NCBI GenBank assembly: GCA_029269125.1
Contig: JARHXX010000023.1
Coordinates: 1 to 60,697 of the forward strand
Origin: Kiritimatiellaeota bacterium B1221
GTDB taxonomy: Bacteria; Verrucomicrobiota; Kiritimatiellia; SS1-B-03-39; UBA6053
Reading direction: 5' to 3'
DNA length: 60,697 nucleotides
Part shown: positions 16,885 to 24,946 of the stretch, in pieces
How positions within the stretch are numbered: the stretch's first letter is position 1
Layout of the letters: every line of letters begins with the position of its first letter
Notes under the pieces: generated by a model
The model's database searches: none
What the model was told of the DNA's origin: nothing
The model's input: only the letters and a program-made list of their open reading frames with translations
Program-made: the position numbers and the translations under genes

Positions 16885-16912
16885 TCCCTTAAATCCAGTA
16901 TTCTTTAAGGGA
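16885..16912. promoter_or_regulatory. Inverted repeat upstream of the LacI gene
   Basis: TCCCTTAAA (16885-16893) and TTTAAGGGA (16904-16912) are perfect 9-bp arms around 10 bases, about 60 bases before the LacI ATG at 16973. Either a regulatory protein site or a leader hairpin; there is no T run directly after it. Confidence 0.45.
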
Positions 16913-16972
16913 GACATTCCTTTTGTGCGCTTTTGTGGCAAACAAAAAAAAATCTGATTCCTCAAGTTGTCC

Positions 16973-17989
16973 ATGAAAGTCACCATCAAAGATATCGCCA
17001 AGCGGGCCGGAGTTTCACATCCCACGGTGTCGCGGGCCTTGCGCAATGATCCGCAAATCAGCAAAGCCACCACCGAGCGGATTCAGAAGCTGGCCAAGGA
17101 AATGGGCTATCATCCCGATCCGGCATTGACCGCTTTGAGTGCCTATCGCTCCTCGGTGAAACCCACGTATCAACTCGAAAAACTGGCGGTGTTATGTACT
17201 TCTGATCGTATCGACCGTCTGCCGGAACATATCCAGGAACAAGTACTGGGCATTCAGAACCGCAGTCAGGAATTGGGATTTGAAGCAGAGATCTTTCCGG
17301 TGGGTGAAAGTGAAAAGGAGCAGGGACAACTCGGTAAAATCCTCTACCACCGTGGCATCCGCGGGGTGATTGTGACCGCCCTCCCCTGGCAGATCCGTGC
17401 TTTTCCCTGGGAGAAATTTTGTGCAGTGGGCATTGGCGAAAATGCCGAACCCCTGGGGATCCATTATGTGCATGGCGATCATGACCATGCCATTACGGTG
17501 ACCTACGAAAAGTTACGCGGGCATGGATATCAGAATATCGGCTACTGCAATATGGCGTCTTCGGAGAAACGAAACCGTTATCTTTTCTATGGCTCTTATC
17601 TCAAGCAGCGTGCCCTGGAGGGACTGGAAATCAAACTCCCCTTGCTTTACCCCCCGGGGGATTACCATTCCCTGCTTTCCTGGTTGGAACACGAAAAATT
17701 TGACGCCCTCATGATCGATGATGTGGAGCTGTTCAATTTCCTCACCCACAGCGGCATTCAGATTCCGGAAGAGTTAGGAGTGGCCGGACTGGGGGCCTCG
17801 GTCAAAGAAAACAACCGATCGCAACTGGCAAGCTATGTATTGGAACGGCAGCGTCTGGGCCGCCGGGCGGTGGATTTTATGCAAAGCATGATCCATAAAA
17901 ATGAAGTGGGGATGCCCGCTCCCGCCGCCCGCTATGTGCTCAGCACCCGGGGCTATTGGAGTGAGGGGACGACACTGCGGACAAAATAA
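16973..17989 (+). CDS. LacI-family transcriptional regulator (next to sulfatase)
   Basis: 338 residues from the ATG at 16973; the frame can start two codons earlier at a TTG. The helix-turn-helix domain is canonical: VTIKDIAKRAGVSHPTVSRA, followed by KLAKEMGYHPDPALTALSAY. The effector domain shows IRGVIVTALPWQ, QNIGYCNMAS and a normal family C-terminus (RGYWSEG). A cytoplasmic repressor or activator responding to an unknown sugar. It lies in the same direction as the sulfatase, 323 bases downstream. The shared CGCACACATGTGCG sites before the sulfatase and a PEP-CTERM gene make it a candidate for that regulon. An inverted repeat at 16885-16912 may be its own control site. Confidence 0.93.
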   Translation: MKVTIKDIAKRAGVSHPTVSRALRNDPQISKATTERIQKLAKEMGYHPDPALTALSAYRSSVKPTYQLEKLAVLCTSDRIDRLPEHIQEQVLGIQNRSQELGFEAEIFPVGESEKEQGQLGKILYHRGIRGVIVTALPWQIRAFPWEKFCAVGIGENAEPLGIHYVHGDHDHAITVTYEKLRGHGYQNIGYCNMASSEKRNRYLFYGSYLKQRALEGLEIKLPLLYPPGDYHSLLSWLEHEKFDALMIDDVELFNFLTHSGIQIPEELGVAGLGASVKENNRSQLASYVLERQRLGRRAVDFMQSMIHKNEVGMPAPAARYVLSTRGYWSEGTTLRTK

Positions 17990-18033
17990 AAGTCTGAGCT
18001 TTCGTTAGAATTCTCAAACATGTCAGAAATATA

Positions 18034-18083
18034 AAATGCCCATTTTTAACCACCCGCTGCGCTGAAGAGCACGGAGCCATGCC
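18034..18083. repeat. Partial copy of the 12.5-kb inverted-repeat element
   Basis: Contains CACCCGCTGCGCTGAAGAGC and flanking bases closely matching the left arm region at 12487-12540. The following ACGGAGCCATGCC matches, in reverse, the CATGGCTCCGTG near the right arm at 12577-12590. It appears to be a half-element without the second arm. Confidence 0.6.
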
Positions 18084-18105
18084 GATGGCGGGCGAACATA
18101 CTTTT

Positions 18106-18185
18106 ACCGCTAATTGACGCTAATCTTCGCTAATACGAAACTGTAATCGTAAATGATTAGCGTTGAATGAGTGTAGATTAGCGGT
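18106..18185. repeat. GCTAAT-rich inverted repeat
   Basis: ACCGCTAAT (18106-18114) is the exact reverse complement of ATTAGCGGT (18177-18185). Inside it, GACGCTAATC faces GATTAGCGTT (18155-18164), and there is a further TCGCTAAT. The hexamer GCTAAT or its complement occurs five times in 80 bases. It lies between a plus-strand LacI gene and a convergent PEP-CTERM gene. Confidence 0.65.
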
Positions 18186-18263
18186 TTCCTGTTTTCTCCT
18201 GAATAAATCAACAGGCGCTAAACGGAGGATTTCCAACCAGGGTTCGTATGGAATGGCTGTGTT

Positions 18264-18992
18264 CTATTTTGTGTTACGCCGACGGGTACTACTAACAAAG
18301 AGCAAGCCAGCACCCAACATTAAGAGGACGGATGAAGGTTCGGGGATCACTGAGGGCGTTCCGTTTAAAATGATATCGTCTAAGCCCATGAAATTTGCGT
18401 TGTTCCCCGCACCGCCATCATCGAGATAAATACGGAATTCTGTGGCAGTGGATACAGAAGGCAGACCGCTTAGAACGACCGTGCGTCCAAGAGATGCATC
18501 GCTTTCGCCTTCACCAACCAGCGTTCCTGCTCCGATGATGTCACTGGTTGTCGAAAAACCGTCGATGCTTGAGAAAATGGAAGCACTAACCGTCGCACCC
18601 GCCCCATCGGTTTTATAAAATTTGAAGCTGATATCCGTAAAAGTCAATTCGGTGCCCGCATCGGGTTCAACCGTAAACGTGAAGTAACCGTTTGCAGCAA
18701 TCGACGCACTAAGATCGTCATAATTAAAAGATGAAAATTGCATTCCGATAGCGGGGAGATCATCCGACACGTACTCGTCAGGCGAACCGCCACCTTCATT
18801 TACGGGCCCGGTTACGATGGTCATTGGCACCCCTGCGCCATTGGATAAATCACTCGTTGTCCAACTGGTTGAGGCGTCGGCGGACGCGAGACTCGAGCCA
18901 TCAAAGTTAAACTCCGCCAAAACATCCGCCTGCAGAGCAGCATGGATGAAGAGCGATAGTATAAGGAGAGAGGAAAAAATAATTGGTTTCAT
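18264..18992 (-). CDS. PEP-CTERM surface protein
   Basis: 242 residues. Signal peptide (IIFSSLLILSLFIHAALQA), mature start DVLAEFNFDGSSLASADAST, a Ser/Thr/Gly-rich beta-structured body, and C-terminal VIPEPSS, hydrophobic LLMLGAGLLFVSS and TRRRNTK. The mature start is close to that of the PEP-CTERM protein at 5269-5940, so the two are probably paralogues of one beta-sandwich family. AGGA eight bases before the ATG is a good ribosome-binding site. The CGCACACATGTGCG operator lies 88-101 bases upstream, linking its expression to the sulfatase. It should be exported and exosortase-processed. Specific function unknown. Confidence 0.85.
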   Translation of the reverse strand: MKPIIFSSLLILSLFIHAALQADVLAEFNFDGSSLASADASTSWTTSDLSNGAGVPMTIVTGPVNEGGGSPDEYVSDDLPAIGMQFSSFNYDDLSASIAANGYFTFTVEPDAGTELTFTDISFKFYKTDGAGATVSASIFSSIDGFSTTSDIIGAGTLVGEGESDASLGRTVVLSGLPSVSTATEFRIYLDDGGAGNNANFMGLDDIILNGTPSVIPEPSSVLLMLGAGLLFVSSTRRRNTK

Positions 18993-19079
18993 ATGAGGAT
19001 TCCTGTGTGGAATTTTGAAAGTGTATGTTTTGTAATTTATTTATAGGGGGAATCACACAAAAGGGCAATGGAGCTATGA

Positions 19080-19093
19080 CGCACACATGTGCG
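19080..19093. promoter_or_regulatory. Putative LacI-type operator, copy 2 (CGCACACATGTGCG)
   Basis: Exact 14-base match to 15056-15069, upstream of the minus-strand PEP-CTERM gene (start 18992). Copies 1 and 2 also share a T-A-rich right flank. The rest of 18993-19191 shows no gene. Confidence 0.6.
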
Positions 19094-19191
19094 TTAATTT
19101 TCGAAATCTAAATTTGAGACGCTATTGAGGTTTTGGTGGAAACTTCATTTTTAGAGAATTGCTTGTGATGCAACCCAGCAACCCGGGGAAA

Positions 19192-19401
19192 AGATGTAAA
19201 CAAGCCGGCATCTTGAGAGGTCTCTACGGATGTTTGCTGCAGGTCTCGGACACCCCGCCCGATTATATGGCGGCTTCAGAGGCCCTTTCAATTTGTCTCA
19301 ACGCTTTCCGTGACGGGGAGGCAGGAAACTGAAAAGACTGGTACCACAGCGACCGGAAATTAGGCATTGCGCGCCTGCAGGCCCGCCTGCAAAAACTCTA
19401 G
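19192..19401 (+). pseudogene. Possible C-terminal gene remnant with in-frame stop
   Basis: One plus-strand frame reads protein-like text: LRGLYGCLLQVSDTPPDYM, then ASEALSICLNAFRDGEAGN, an in-frame TGA, and KDWYHSDRKLGIARLQ to a TAG at 19399-19401. Replacing the TGA by TGG would give a continuous open end of a protein. No start codon or upstream domain is present. I do not recognise the family. It may be the degraded tail of a former sugar-metabolism gene, or chance coding-like sequence. Confidence 0.3.
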
Positions 19402-19424
19402 GTACCTGCTTCGACAAGCTTGAT

Positions 19425-20510
19425 CTACGACAGGTCAATTTCCGCGAGCCATACCCCTTTCTTGTTCGGGTCGTCATCATTCCAGGTGACCCAACGCCCA
19501 TCGGGACTGATCGCCGGATGCGGATGATAGGGATGTTTGGACCAGCGGGCGGACGCGATATACACATAACGCTGCGTTTCCAAATCCAGAAGCGCCACAT
19601 CTCCGTCAATCGGGATTTTTGCCTGATCGTGTTTTTTGAAATAGGCAAGGTGCTCCGCATATTCCTTTTCCGTAAACGGCTCCTCCCGAATCGGACCGGC
19701 AGTGTCCACCGCCGCATAACGCCCGGAAAGATCCATGGTGCAGTGCCAAATGATATCACTTTTCCACCGCAGCACCGCCGGTCGGCCATCTCCGAAAACC
19801 TCATACAATCCCCGCTTGCCCGCAGGACTGTGGGCGTAGGCGGGCGCGTATCCCGACGCATCGTGAAAACACCAGCGCTCATGCCCGACACAAAGCTTTA
19901 CACCCGGAATTTCTGAGTCCTGTTCGAACACGCATTTCCCCTCGGGGGCATGTTCCGCATGCCAGACCCAGCACCGGTCCGGAATCTCTTCGGTCTTTCC
20001 TTCATGAGAAAACGCCACCCAGTTTTCATCGTAGGGACAATAATGAAAATGATTCGCATACCAGCTCTTGGTAAACAACTCCCGAACCTCCCCGCTTTCC
20101 AGATCAATTTCCACGGCCACATTCGCCCCCTCATGATGTTCTCCGCATAACAACTTTTTCCCGTCTTTGGAAAGGCTGCAAAGATCATCCAGCTCCACAC
20201 CGGGTTTCGGCGTATAAACCGTCTTCTTATCCCGGGGATTATCCAGATCCATAATCCACGCCTGATTCCCCAGGATCATGGCCAGCCGATGGGTATGCAA
20301 TCCCACATCCCAACTGTTGCCCGGCACAGCCGCATCAAATTCGGCCAACATTTTTTCCTCCCCCCGCTCCAAGTCACGCCAATACAATTTACGGCAGGCA
20401 GGAAAGCTCCGCATATAAACCAGTCCGCGACCACCATCCACAAATCCGTTCATGTGGGGATAGGTGTTGAACCCGTTCTCTCCCAGAAAGGTGCGTGATA
20501 GAATTTTCAT
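19425..20510 (-). CDS. Oligogalacturonate lyase-like beta-propeller protein (PL22-like)
   Basis: 361 residues predicted to fold as a beta-propeller. Recurrent blade-like segments include CRKLYWRDLERGEEKMLAEF, LDDLCSLSKDGKKLLCGEHH, HYCPYDENWVAFSHEG and a final HPHPAISPDGRWVTWNDDD. The dense His cluster WSKHPYHPHP, and earlier HFHYCP, match the metal-binding His arrangement of oligogalacturonate lyase (PL22), a cytoplasmic enzyme that splits unsaturated di- and oligogalacturonates. No signal peptide. A good ribosome-binding site (AAGGA) precedes the ATG at 20510, and a CACATGTG palindrome lies about 100 bases upstream, suggesting common control with the sulfatase. A role in breaking acidic sugars is likely; the exact substrate is not established. 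Confidence 0.65.
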   Translation of the reverse strand: MKILSRTFLGENGFNTYPHMNGFVDGGRGLVYMRSFPACRKLYWRDLERGEEKMLAEFDAAVPGNSWDVGLHTHRLAMILGNQAWIMDLDNPRDKKTVYTPKPGVELDDLCSLSKDGKKLLCGEHHEGANVAVEIDLESGEVRELFTKSWYANHFHYCPYDENWVAFSHEGKTEEIPDRCWVWHAEHAPEGKCVFEQDSEIPGVKLCVGHERWCFHDASGYAPAYAHSPAGKRGLYEVFGDGRPAVLRWKSDIIWHCTMDLSGRYAAVDTAGPIREEPFTEKEYAEHLAYFKKHDQAKIPIDGDVALLDLETQRYVYIASARWSKHPYHPHPAISPDGRWVTWNDDDPNKKGVWLAEIDLS

Positions 20511-20534
20511 AGTGAGATGAATCCTTAAAAATAT

Positions 20535-20558
20535 TTACCGCCGATAGGCCGGCGGTAA
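20535..20558 (-). terminator. Hairpin downstream of the PEP-CTERM gene at 20683
   Basis: TTACCGCCG (20535-20543) pairs perfectly with CGGCGGTAA (20550-20558), loop 6. On the minus strand it is followed by ATATTTTTAAGG, moderately T-rich. It could terminate the minus-strand PEP-CTERM gene, or act as a leader hairpin for the propeller gene starting at 20510. Confidence 0.5.
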
Positions 20559-20608
20559 TGAGTTCAGTCTCAGCTATGCTTTTTCATTCCCGAAAATACA
20601 AACACCTC

Positions 20609-20616
20609 CACATGTG
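20609..20616. promoter_or_regulatory. CACATGTG palindrome (third possible operator)
   Basis: Shares the 8-base core of the sites at 15060 and 19084, but not the outer CGCA/TGCG bases. Upstream of the minus-strand PL22-like gene. An 8-mer alone is weak evidence. Confidence 0.35.
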
Positions 20617-20682
20617 ATAAACCTGCAAAGATATTCACTATCCATTCATGATACTCACCGCCCACTTTCCCCGTCTAGAGAT

Positions 20683-21543
20683 TTAACTTCGACGACGGAG
20701 ACTGAGGACACAGAGCAAACCGGATAGCATCAACACCCAGGTAGATGGTTCGGGAATCACCGCCATAAAGCTGACATCATCAATTCCCATCATTGCACGC
20801 AGATGACCGTCAACAGCATCAGCCGCATTTCCGGTACCTCCGACATCATTCCAACGCAACCACAACTCTTCACCGGCGCCCCAATTTACGCCCGTAATCG
20901 TACCCGAAAACACTTCCCGGTTGGCAGTGGCATTTCCGTCGTACCACTGGCTGGATCCGCTTGTATTCGGCGCGTCAAATGTAAATGCGGCCACATCAGT
21001 CCAACCGCTGTTACTCCCAATTTGACTTCCGCTTCCGGCACTGAAAACCTGATAATCAAAAGTCAAATGATCCTGAAGTTCACTTGAAACCGCACGCCAT
21101 TGCTCAGCGGTAAACCCCAGAGTGAACTCATTTAAAGTCACACCCGTATTATTGGTGAGTTGTATGCCATAACGGACAAATTTATCACCCGCATTATCGG
21201 TGATAACATTACTGCCCTGCGTCCCCAAGGCACGATCCGTGCTATCATCATCACCAATACTTAAGGGGTAATCTTGTTGATTGGCAACGCCCGATCCACT
21301 GGCATGTATTACCGTATATTGAGACCGCACATCCCCATCTGGATCAGCCCAATACCATCCCTCCAAAGTAGAATCATTTTCCCAGGCAGCGGCAGAACCC
21401 TTCGGAGTGTTTGATAACGAATCGAAATCTTGCGTATAGCCGGCACCGACAGTGCCATACGAAACCGCTGCGTTTGCTGCCGTAAGAGAGATAACAGATG
21501 ATAGTAGACTGAGAGAGACCAGAAGGTTTGTTTTCATTTTCAT
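20683..21543 (-). CDS. PEP-CTERM surface protein
   Basis: About 286 residues from the ATG at 21543; other in-frame ATGs lie at 21567, 21549 and 21537 and the exact start is uncertain. Signal peptide (TNLLVSLSLLSSVISLTAANA), mature start VSYGTVGAGYTQDFDSLSNT, and C-terminal PEP-CTERM signal VIPEPST, hydrophobic VLMLSGLLCVLS, LRRRS. The body (TDRALGTQGSNVITDNAGD, GAGEELWLRWND, MMGIDDVSFMA) is the all-beta sandwich found in many PEP-CTERM proteins of Verrucomicrobia. It should be secreted and exosortase-sorted. Upstream on the same strand, about 90 bases away, is the end of the quinone-reductase gene, so it is probably a separate transcript. Confidence 0.85.
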   Translation of the reverse strand: MKMKTNLLVSLSLLSSVISLTAANAAVSYGTVGAGYTQDFDSLSNTPKGSAAAWENDSTLEGWYWADPDGDVRSQYTVIHASGSGVANQQDYPLSIGDDDSTDRALGTQGSNVITDNAGDKFVRYGIQLTNNTGVTLNEFTLGFTAEQWRAVSSELQDHLTFDYQVFSAGSGSQIGSNSGWTDVAAFTFDAPNTSGSSQWYDGNATANREVFSGTITGVNWGAGEELWLRWNDVGGTGNAADAVDGHLRAMMGIDDVSFMAVIPEPSTWVLMLSGLLCVLSLRRRS

Positions 21544-21632
21544 TTCCATTTTTTTTAACTGTACCATTCAGATATATATTTTAATTTCCGGCACCATAAT
21601 ACGACATGATAAATATGACACCGATATCAGCC

Positions 21633-22595
21633 TTAAGCTTGCTTCACAGTTAACACAACCTTACCAAGATTTTGATCCACCTGCAGGATCGCATGTGCTT
21701 TCTCTGCCTGCTCTATGGGCAAGGAGGTATGCACAATCGGTTTAAGCGCGCCCACAGAAAAGGACATCCACAAATCTTTTTCAAGACGGCCCAGGATGTC
21801 GGCTTTCATTTCACTTCTGCGGCTCCGCAGGGTGCTGCCGATCAACTTCACGCCGCGTTTAAAGAAATCGAGCATATCCAGATCACTTGCAGCCCCCCCG
21901 AGCGTGGCAATCACAATCCACCGTCCGCCCCGGGCCATGGTTTTAAGACATGGCCCCAGATTTTTTCCCGCCACACAGTCCATGGCCACATCCACCGGAT
22001 GCTCCGCCAGCACCGTGGCTATATCTTCTTTCTTCCGGTTGATGATCACATCCGCCCCGAGGCTTTTCACAAAGGCAGCTTTTTCATCCGTACTGACAGT
22101 CGTGACCACCTTGGCACCATAGCTTTTGGCTAATTGAATCGCCGCCATACCCAATCCACTCGCACCGGCCTGAATAAAAACGGCATCTCCTTTTTTCATT
22201 CCGCCTTCAATGCAGAGATTTAAATAGCTGGTCGCAAACGCCTCCGGAATCGCAGCCGCCTCTTCAAACGAAAGCCCTTCCGGAATCGATAACACCATAT
22301 CTGACGGCACCGCCACTTTTTCGGCATAGCCGCCGCCACCCAGCAGCGCACACACCTTGTCCCCCACCTGCCAACGGCTGCCGGGCTGGGTTTCCGCAAT
22401 CACGCCCGAAACTTCCAGCCCCATCCAATCCGGCCACTCGGGAGGCGGCGGATAGTTACCAGCTCTTTGCATCAGATCCGCACGGTTCAGTGCCGCCGCC
22501 CGAATATCGATGATCACTTCCCCCTCCTTCCGCACCGGATCCGGGACCTCATTCCATACCAAATCATTTTGCTCGTTAATCAGAATTGCTTTCAT
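21633..22595 (-). CDS. NADPH:quinone reductase / zinc-free medium-chain dehydrogenase
   Basis: 320 residues from the ATG at 22595, which begins the family N-terminus MKAILINEQNDLVWNEV; a longer frame to 22667 overlaps the upstream gene. It has a GroES-like domain (NRADLMQRAGNYPPPPEWPD), then a Rossmann domain with VFIQAGASGLGMAAIQLAKS. Pattern and length match quinone oxidoreductases of the QOR/PIG3 group, which lack zinc and use NADPH. Cytoplasmic. The stop of the upstream Gfo/Idh/MocA gene is one base before this ATG, so the two are translationally coupled. The three-gene operon 24844 to 21633 probably oxidises and rearranges a sugar; the actual substrate is unknown. Confidence 0.88.
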   Translation of the reverse strand: MKAILINEQNDLVWNEVPDPVRKEGEVIIDIRAAALNRADLMQRAGNYPPPPEWPDWMGLEVSGVIAETQPGSRWQVGDKVCALLGGGGYAEKVAVPSDMVLSIPEGLSFEEAAAIPEAFATSYLNLCIEGGMKKGDAVFIQAGASGLGMAAIQLAKSYGAKVVTTVSTDEKAAFVKSLGADVIINRKKEDIATVLAEHPVDVAMDCVAGKNLGPCLKTMARGGRWIVIATLGGAASDLDMLDFFKRGVKLIGSTLRSRRSEMKADILGRLEKDLWMSFSVGALKPIVHTSLPIEQAEKAHAILQVDQNLGKVVLTVKQA

Positions 22596-22596
22596 A

Positions 22597-23745
22597 TTAT
22601 TTTCCCAGTGGATGTTCGCGATTTGTGAGGGGAAAGCGGACAAGGCTTTCCGAAAGTTGTGAGGCATACACCCCGTAGATCATTTCCAAAACCAACCGGG
22701 CATTGTACATATTTGAGACTGGTTGACGATCTTCCTTAACAGATTGAATGAGATCCCAGGCCGCGCTTCGGTTGCTTTGAATAAACATGGCTGCCGCCGG
22801 TGTCTGCACGCCGATTAAAGTGCGTTCAAATGGGGCAGCCCCGGGAATTTCCGCCGCGGCTCTGACCTTCACGTTTTCGAAATGCGCATGGTCATCCGGC
22901 GGGGTTTTTAATCGGCTCTGTTTGAGAACCGCATCCGCCCCGTCATCAAATCGTAACGAGAGCGTGCCCTCGGTTCCAATCACCGTAATCCCCAACCGGG
23001 TCGCCACCTGGCCGGGATCCGCCAAACCGCGCCGACTTTCAAACAAGCCCCGCACCCCTTTGGGAAAACGAAAGGACGCAAAAATCTCATCTCCGGCGGT
23101 CGGCCCGATCGGCTCCACCGTTTCACAAACATCTCCAGGTCTCACCGGCTTTCCTTCGTACGACACTTCCGCCCAAACCGATTCGGGCGCACCAAAAAAC
23201 CATGTTTGCAGATCGAGGATATGCGTGCCCAGCACCATCAGATCTTCCCCGCCGCCCCGATGATCACTTTTGCCCCGTCCATAAATCGTCAACGACCTTC
23301 CAATCTCTCCGGCTTCGATCATAGACTTCATTTTTAAAAAGCTGGCATCGTAACGGCCCGGGTGGGCCATACATAATTTGATTCCGGTCTTTTCCACCAG
23401 CTCAACAATCGCATCCGCCTCTAGCAAACTCACCGTCATCGGCTTTTCACAATAAATGTGAATTCCCCGTTCGGCGGCTTCCCTGATTTGGTCAAAATGA
23501 TCCTGGGGATGACGCGAACAGATCACCACGATGTCCGGTTTTTCGGTATCGAGCATTTTGAGATAGTCCCGGTAATGCCGTTTGGCCTGCGTGGCCTGCA
23601 TGACCGTTTCAAGATCATCAGCACGGGAATCAAAGAAGCCAACCACCTCCACCCCCGGCAGTCCGCGAAAGGCAACGTGCAGTCCATGCAGACCCAGACT
23701 GCGCACCGCAGTGTCCCGGGCAATCACCACTTTCCATGTCTTCAT
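22597..23745 (-). CDS. Gfo/Idh/MocA-family oxidoreductase (2nd gene of LacI-linked operon)
   Basis: 382 residues from the ATG at 23745, with GAGGA about ten bases upstream (the frame could also start at the preceding GTG). N-terminal Rossmann fold with VVGFFDSRADD, then PDIVVICSRHPQDHF and the catalytic-lysine motif HIYCEKPMTV. The C-terminal alpha/beta substrate domain contains MVLGTHILDLQTWFFGAPES with the conserved His and Asp. An NAD(P)-dependent dehydrogenase on a sugar, inositol or glycoside; substrate not deducible. The Rossmann start (VIARDTAVRSLGLHGLH) lacks the usual GxGxxG glycines, which is unusual. It sits between another Gfo/Idh/MocA gene and the quinone reductase, with short gaps. 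Confidence 0.85.
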   Translation of the reverse strand: MKTWKVVIARDTAVRSLGLHGLHVAFRGLPGVEVVGFFDSRADDLETVMQATQAKRHYRDYLKMLDTEKPDIVVICSRHPQDHFDQIREAAERGIHIYCEKPMTVSLLEADAIVELVEKTGIKLCMAHPGRYDASFLKMKSMIEAGEIGRSLTIYGRGKSDHRGGGEDLMVLGTHILDLQTWFFGAPESVWAEVSYEGKPVRPGDVCETVEPIGPTAGDEIFASFRFPKGVRGLFESRRGLADPGQVATRLGITVIGTEGTLSLRFDDGADAVLKQSRLKTPPDDHAHFENVKVRAAAEIPGAAPFERTLIGVQTPAAAMFIQSNRSAAWDLIQSVKEDRQPVSNMYNARLVLEMIYGVYASQLSESLVRFPLTNREHPLGK

Positions 23746-23758
23746 CACTTTTATATCC

Positions 23759-24844
23759 TCACCCGATCCACTGAAATTTTAAGTTCTGTTTTTTCACCAC
23801 TTCAGTGATGCGGACCACTTCCAGCGCGTCGGCATTTTTAATCGGAAAAGGAACTGCATTCCGCAGGCTGTTGTAGAGATGGGTGGCAATCTCAATTTCC
23901 ACCTGATCCCAGGGACTCGTCTCCGGGGTTACCTTGCGCGTCTCTTCGATCCAGGGAAGCTCCGGGTCCGCTCCCAAATAGCCCTTTGACACCGGACTTC
24001 CCGCATCCGCGCGGGCCTCCGGCCAGCGAAATGTAGGATCCAAATATTTCAGATGAAAAGTCTTCTGATCCTGATCACAGGTCAAGCTGCCCCGGTCGCC
24101 ATGGATCGTGTAAGAGGGACCCGGCAAGGCCACCGAGTTACTGATCTCCAATTCGATCACCCGACCGTTGGTGCCGGACAGAATCATTTTCACCTGATCA
24201 TCCGCATCCCCCGGAGTCAGAATACTTTGAAGATCACTCCACACCTCCCGTACCGGTGCGCCGAGGAGCTGCAAACCCTGATCGATCAGATGCGGTCCCC
24301 ACACACTCAACTGACCTCCCCCACAATCCAGACGCATTTGCCAATCATTGCGGCGCATGAAATCATGGTGCTTGCAGAGCTTGGCCACCCGCAGATCACC
24401 CAGCACACCACTGGCAAGAATCTCCTGCAAATTCATAAACGCAGGCTGAAAACGAAGGTTGTGCATAAAAAAGAGTTTGCCGGGATAGTCCCGGTCCAGT
24501 CGCTGAAGAAGCTGATAATCCGCCGCCGTCACCCCAATCGGTTTTTCAAGCAACACGATTTTTCCGGCAGCCAACGCCTGTTCTGCATTCACCGCGTGAT
24601 CCAGGGAGCGGGTGGCAATGATCACCACCTCCATTTGCGGATCGGCAAGAAACTCCCCGAAATCAGCACAGGGTTTCCCGCCAAATTTTTCCGCCATGTC
24701 CTGCAGCCTTTCCGGATCCGCATCACAAAGCGCCACCAATTCGTAAGCATAGTCATTCCCTTCGGACACAAAATGCCGGCAATGCTGCGCGCCAATGCGC
24801 CCCACACCACAAACACCAAATTTTATAGGAATCATCTCTTTCAT
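23759..24844 (-). CDS. Gfo/Idh/MocA-family oxidoreductase (1st gene of LacI-linked operon)
   Basis: 361 residues. Rossmann motif KFGVCGVGRIGAQHCRHFV, then LVALCDADPERLQ, EVVIIATRSLDHA and the catalytic motif IVLLEKPIGV. The substrate domain includes WGPHLIDQGLQLLGAPVREV. The profile resembles inositol 2-dehydrogenase-like and scyllo-inositol-type members, but the substrate cannot be fixed. Cytoplasmic, NAD(P)-dependent. It is the first gene of a minus-strand operon (Gfo, Gfo, quinone reductase) divergent from a LacI gene across about 100 bases, and is probably controlled by that LacI. An alternative ATG lies three codons in. Confidence 0.88.
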   Translation of the reverse strand: MKEMIPIKFGVCGVGRIGAQHCRHFVSEGNDYAYELVALCDADPERLQDMAEKFGGKPCADFGEFLADPQMEVVIIATRSLDHAVNAEQALAAGKIVLLEKPIGVTAADYQLLQRLDRDYPGKLFFMHNLRFQPAFMNLQEILASGVLGDLRVAKLCKHHDFMRRNDWQMRLDCGGGQLSVWGPHLIDQGLQLLGAPVREVWSDLQSILTPGDADDQVKMILSGTNGRVIELEISNSVALPGPSYTIHGDRGSLTCDQDQKTFHLKYLDPTFRWPEARADAGSPVSKGYLGADPELPWIEETRKVTPETSPWDQVEIEIATHLYNSLRNAVPFPIKNADALEVVRITEVVKKQNLKFQWIG

Positions 24845-24946
24845 ATTCTGTTCATTTATTCGCGATACGGTTTTTCAAAATCCAAGATCACATATTCTCG
24901 CTCCGCCTTATAAAAACATCCTTGGCTTTCTACAATCCCCCATGCT

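Larger units (their letters stand above)
16650..16972. other. Intergenic region between sulfatase and LacI gene
   Basis: No gene. It contains the 18-bp dispersed motif (16678-16695), a hairpin or operator-like inverted repeat (16885-16912) and a T/G-rich tract (16919-16940). No clear terminator follows the sulfatase. Confidence 0.5.

Noticed and set aside
24053..24913. Plus-strand open frame of 286 residues
   Set aside because: Antisense to a well-supported Gfo/Idh/MocA gene.
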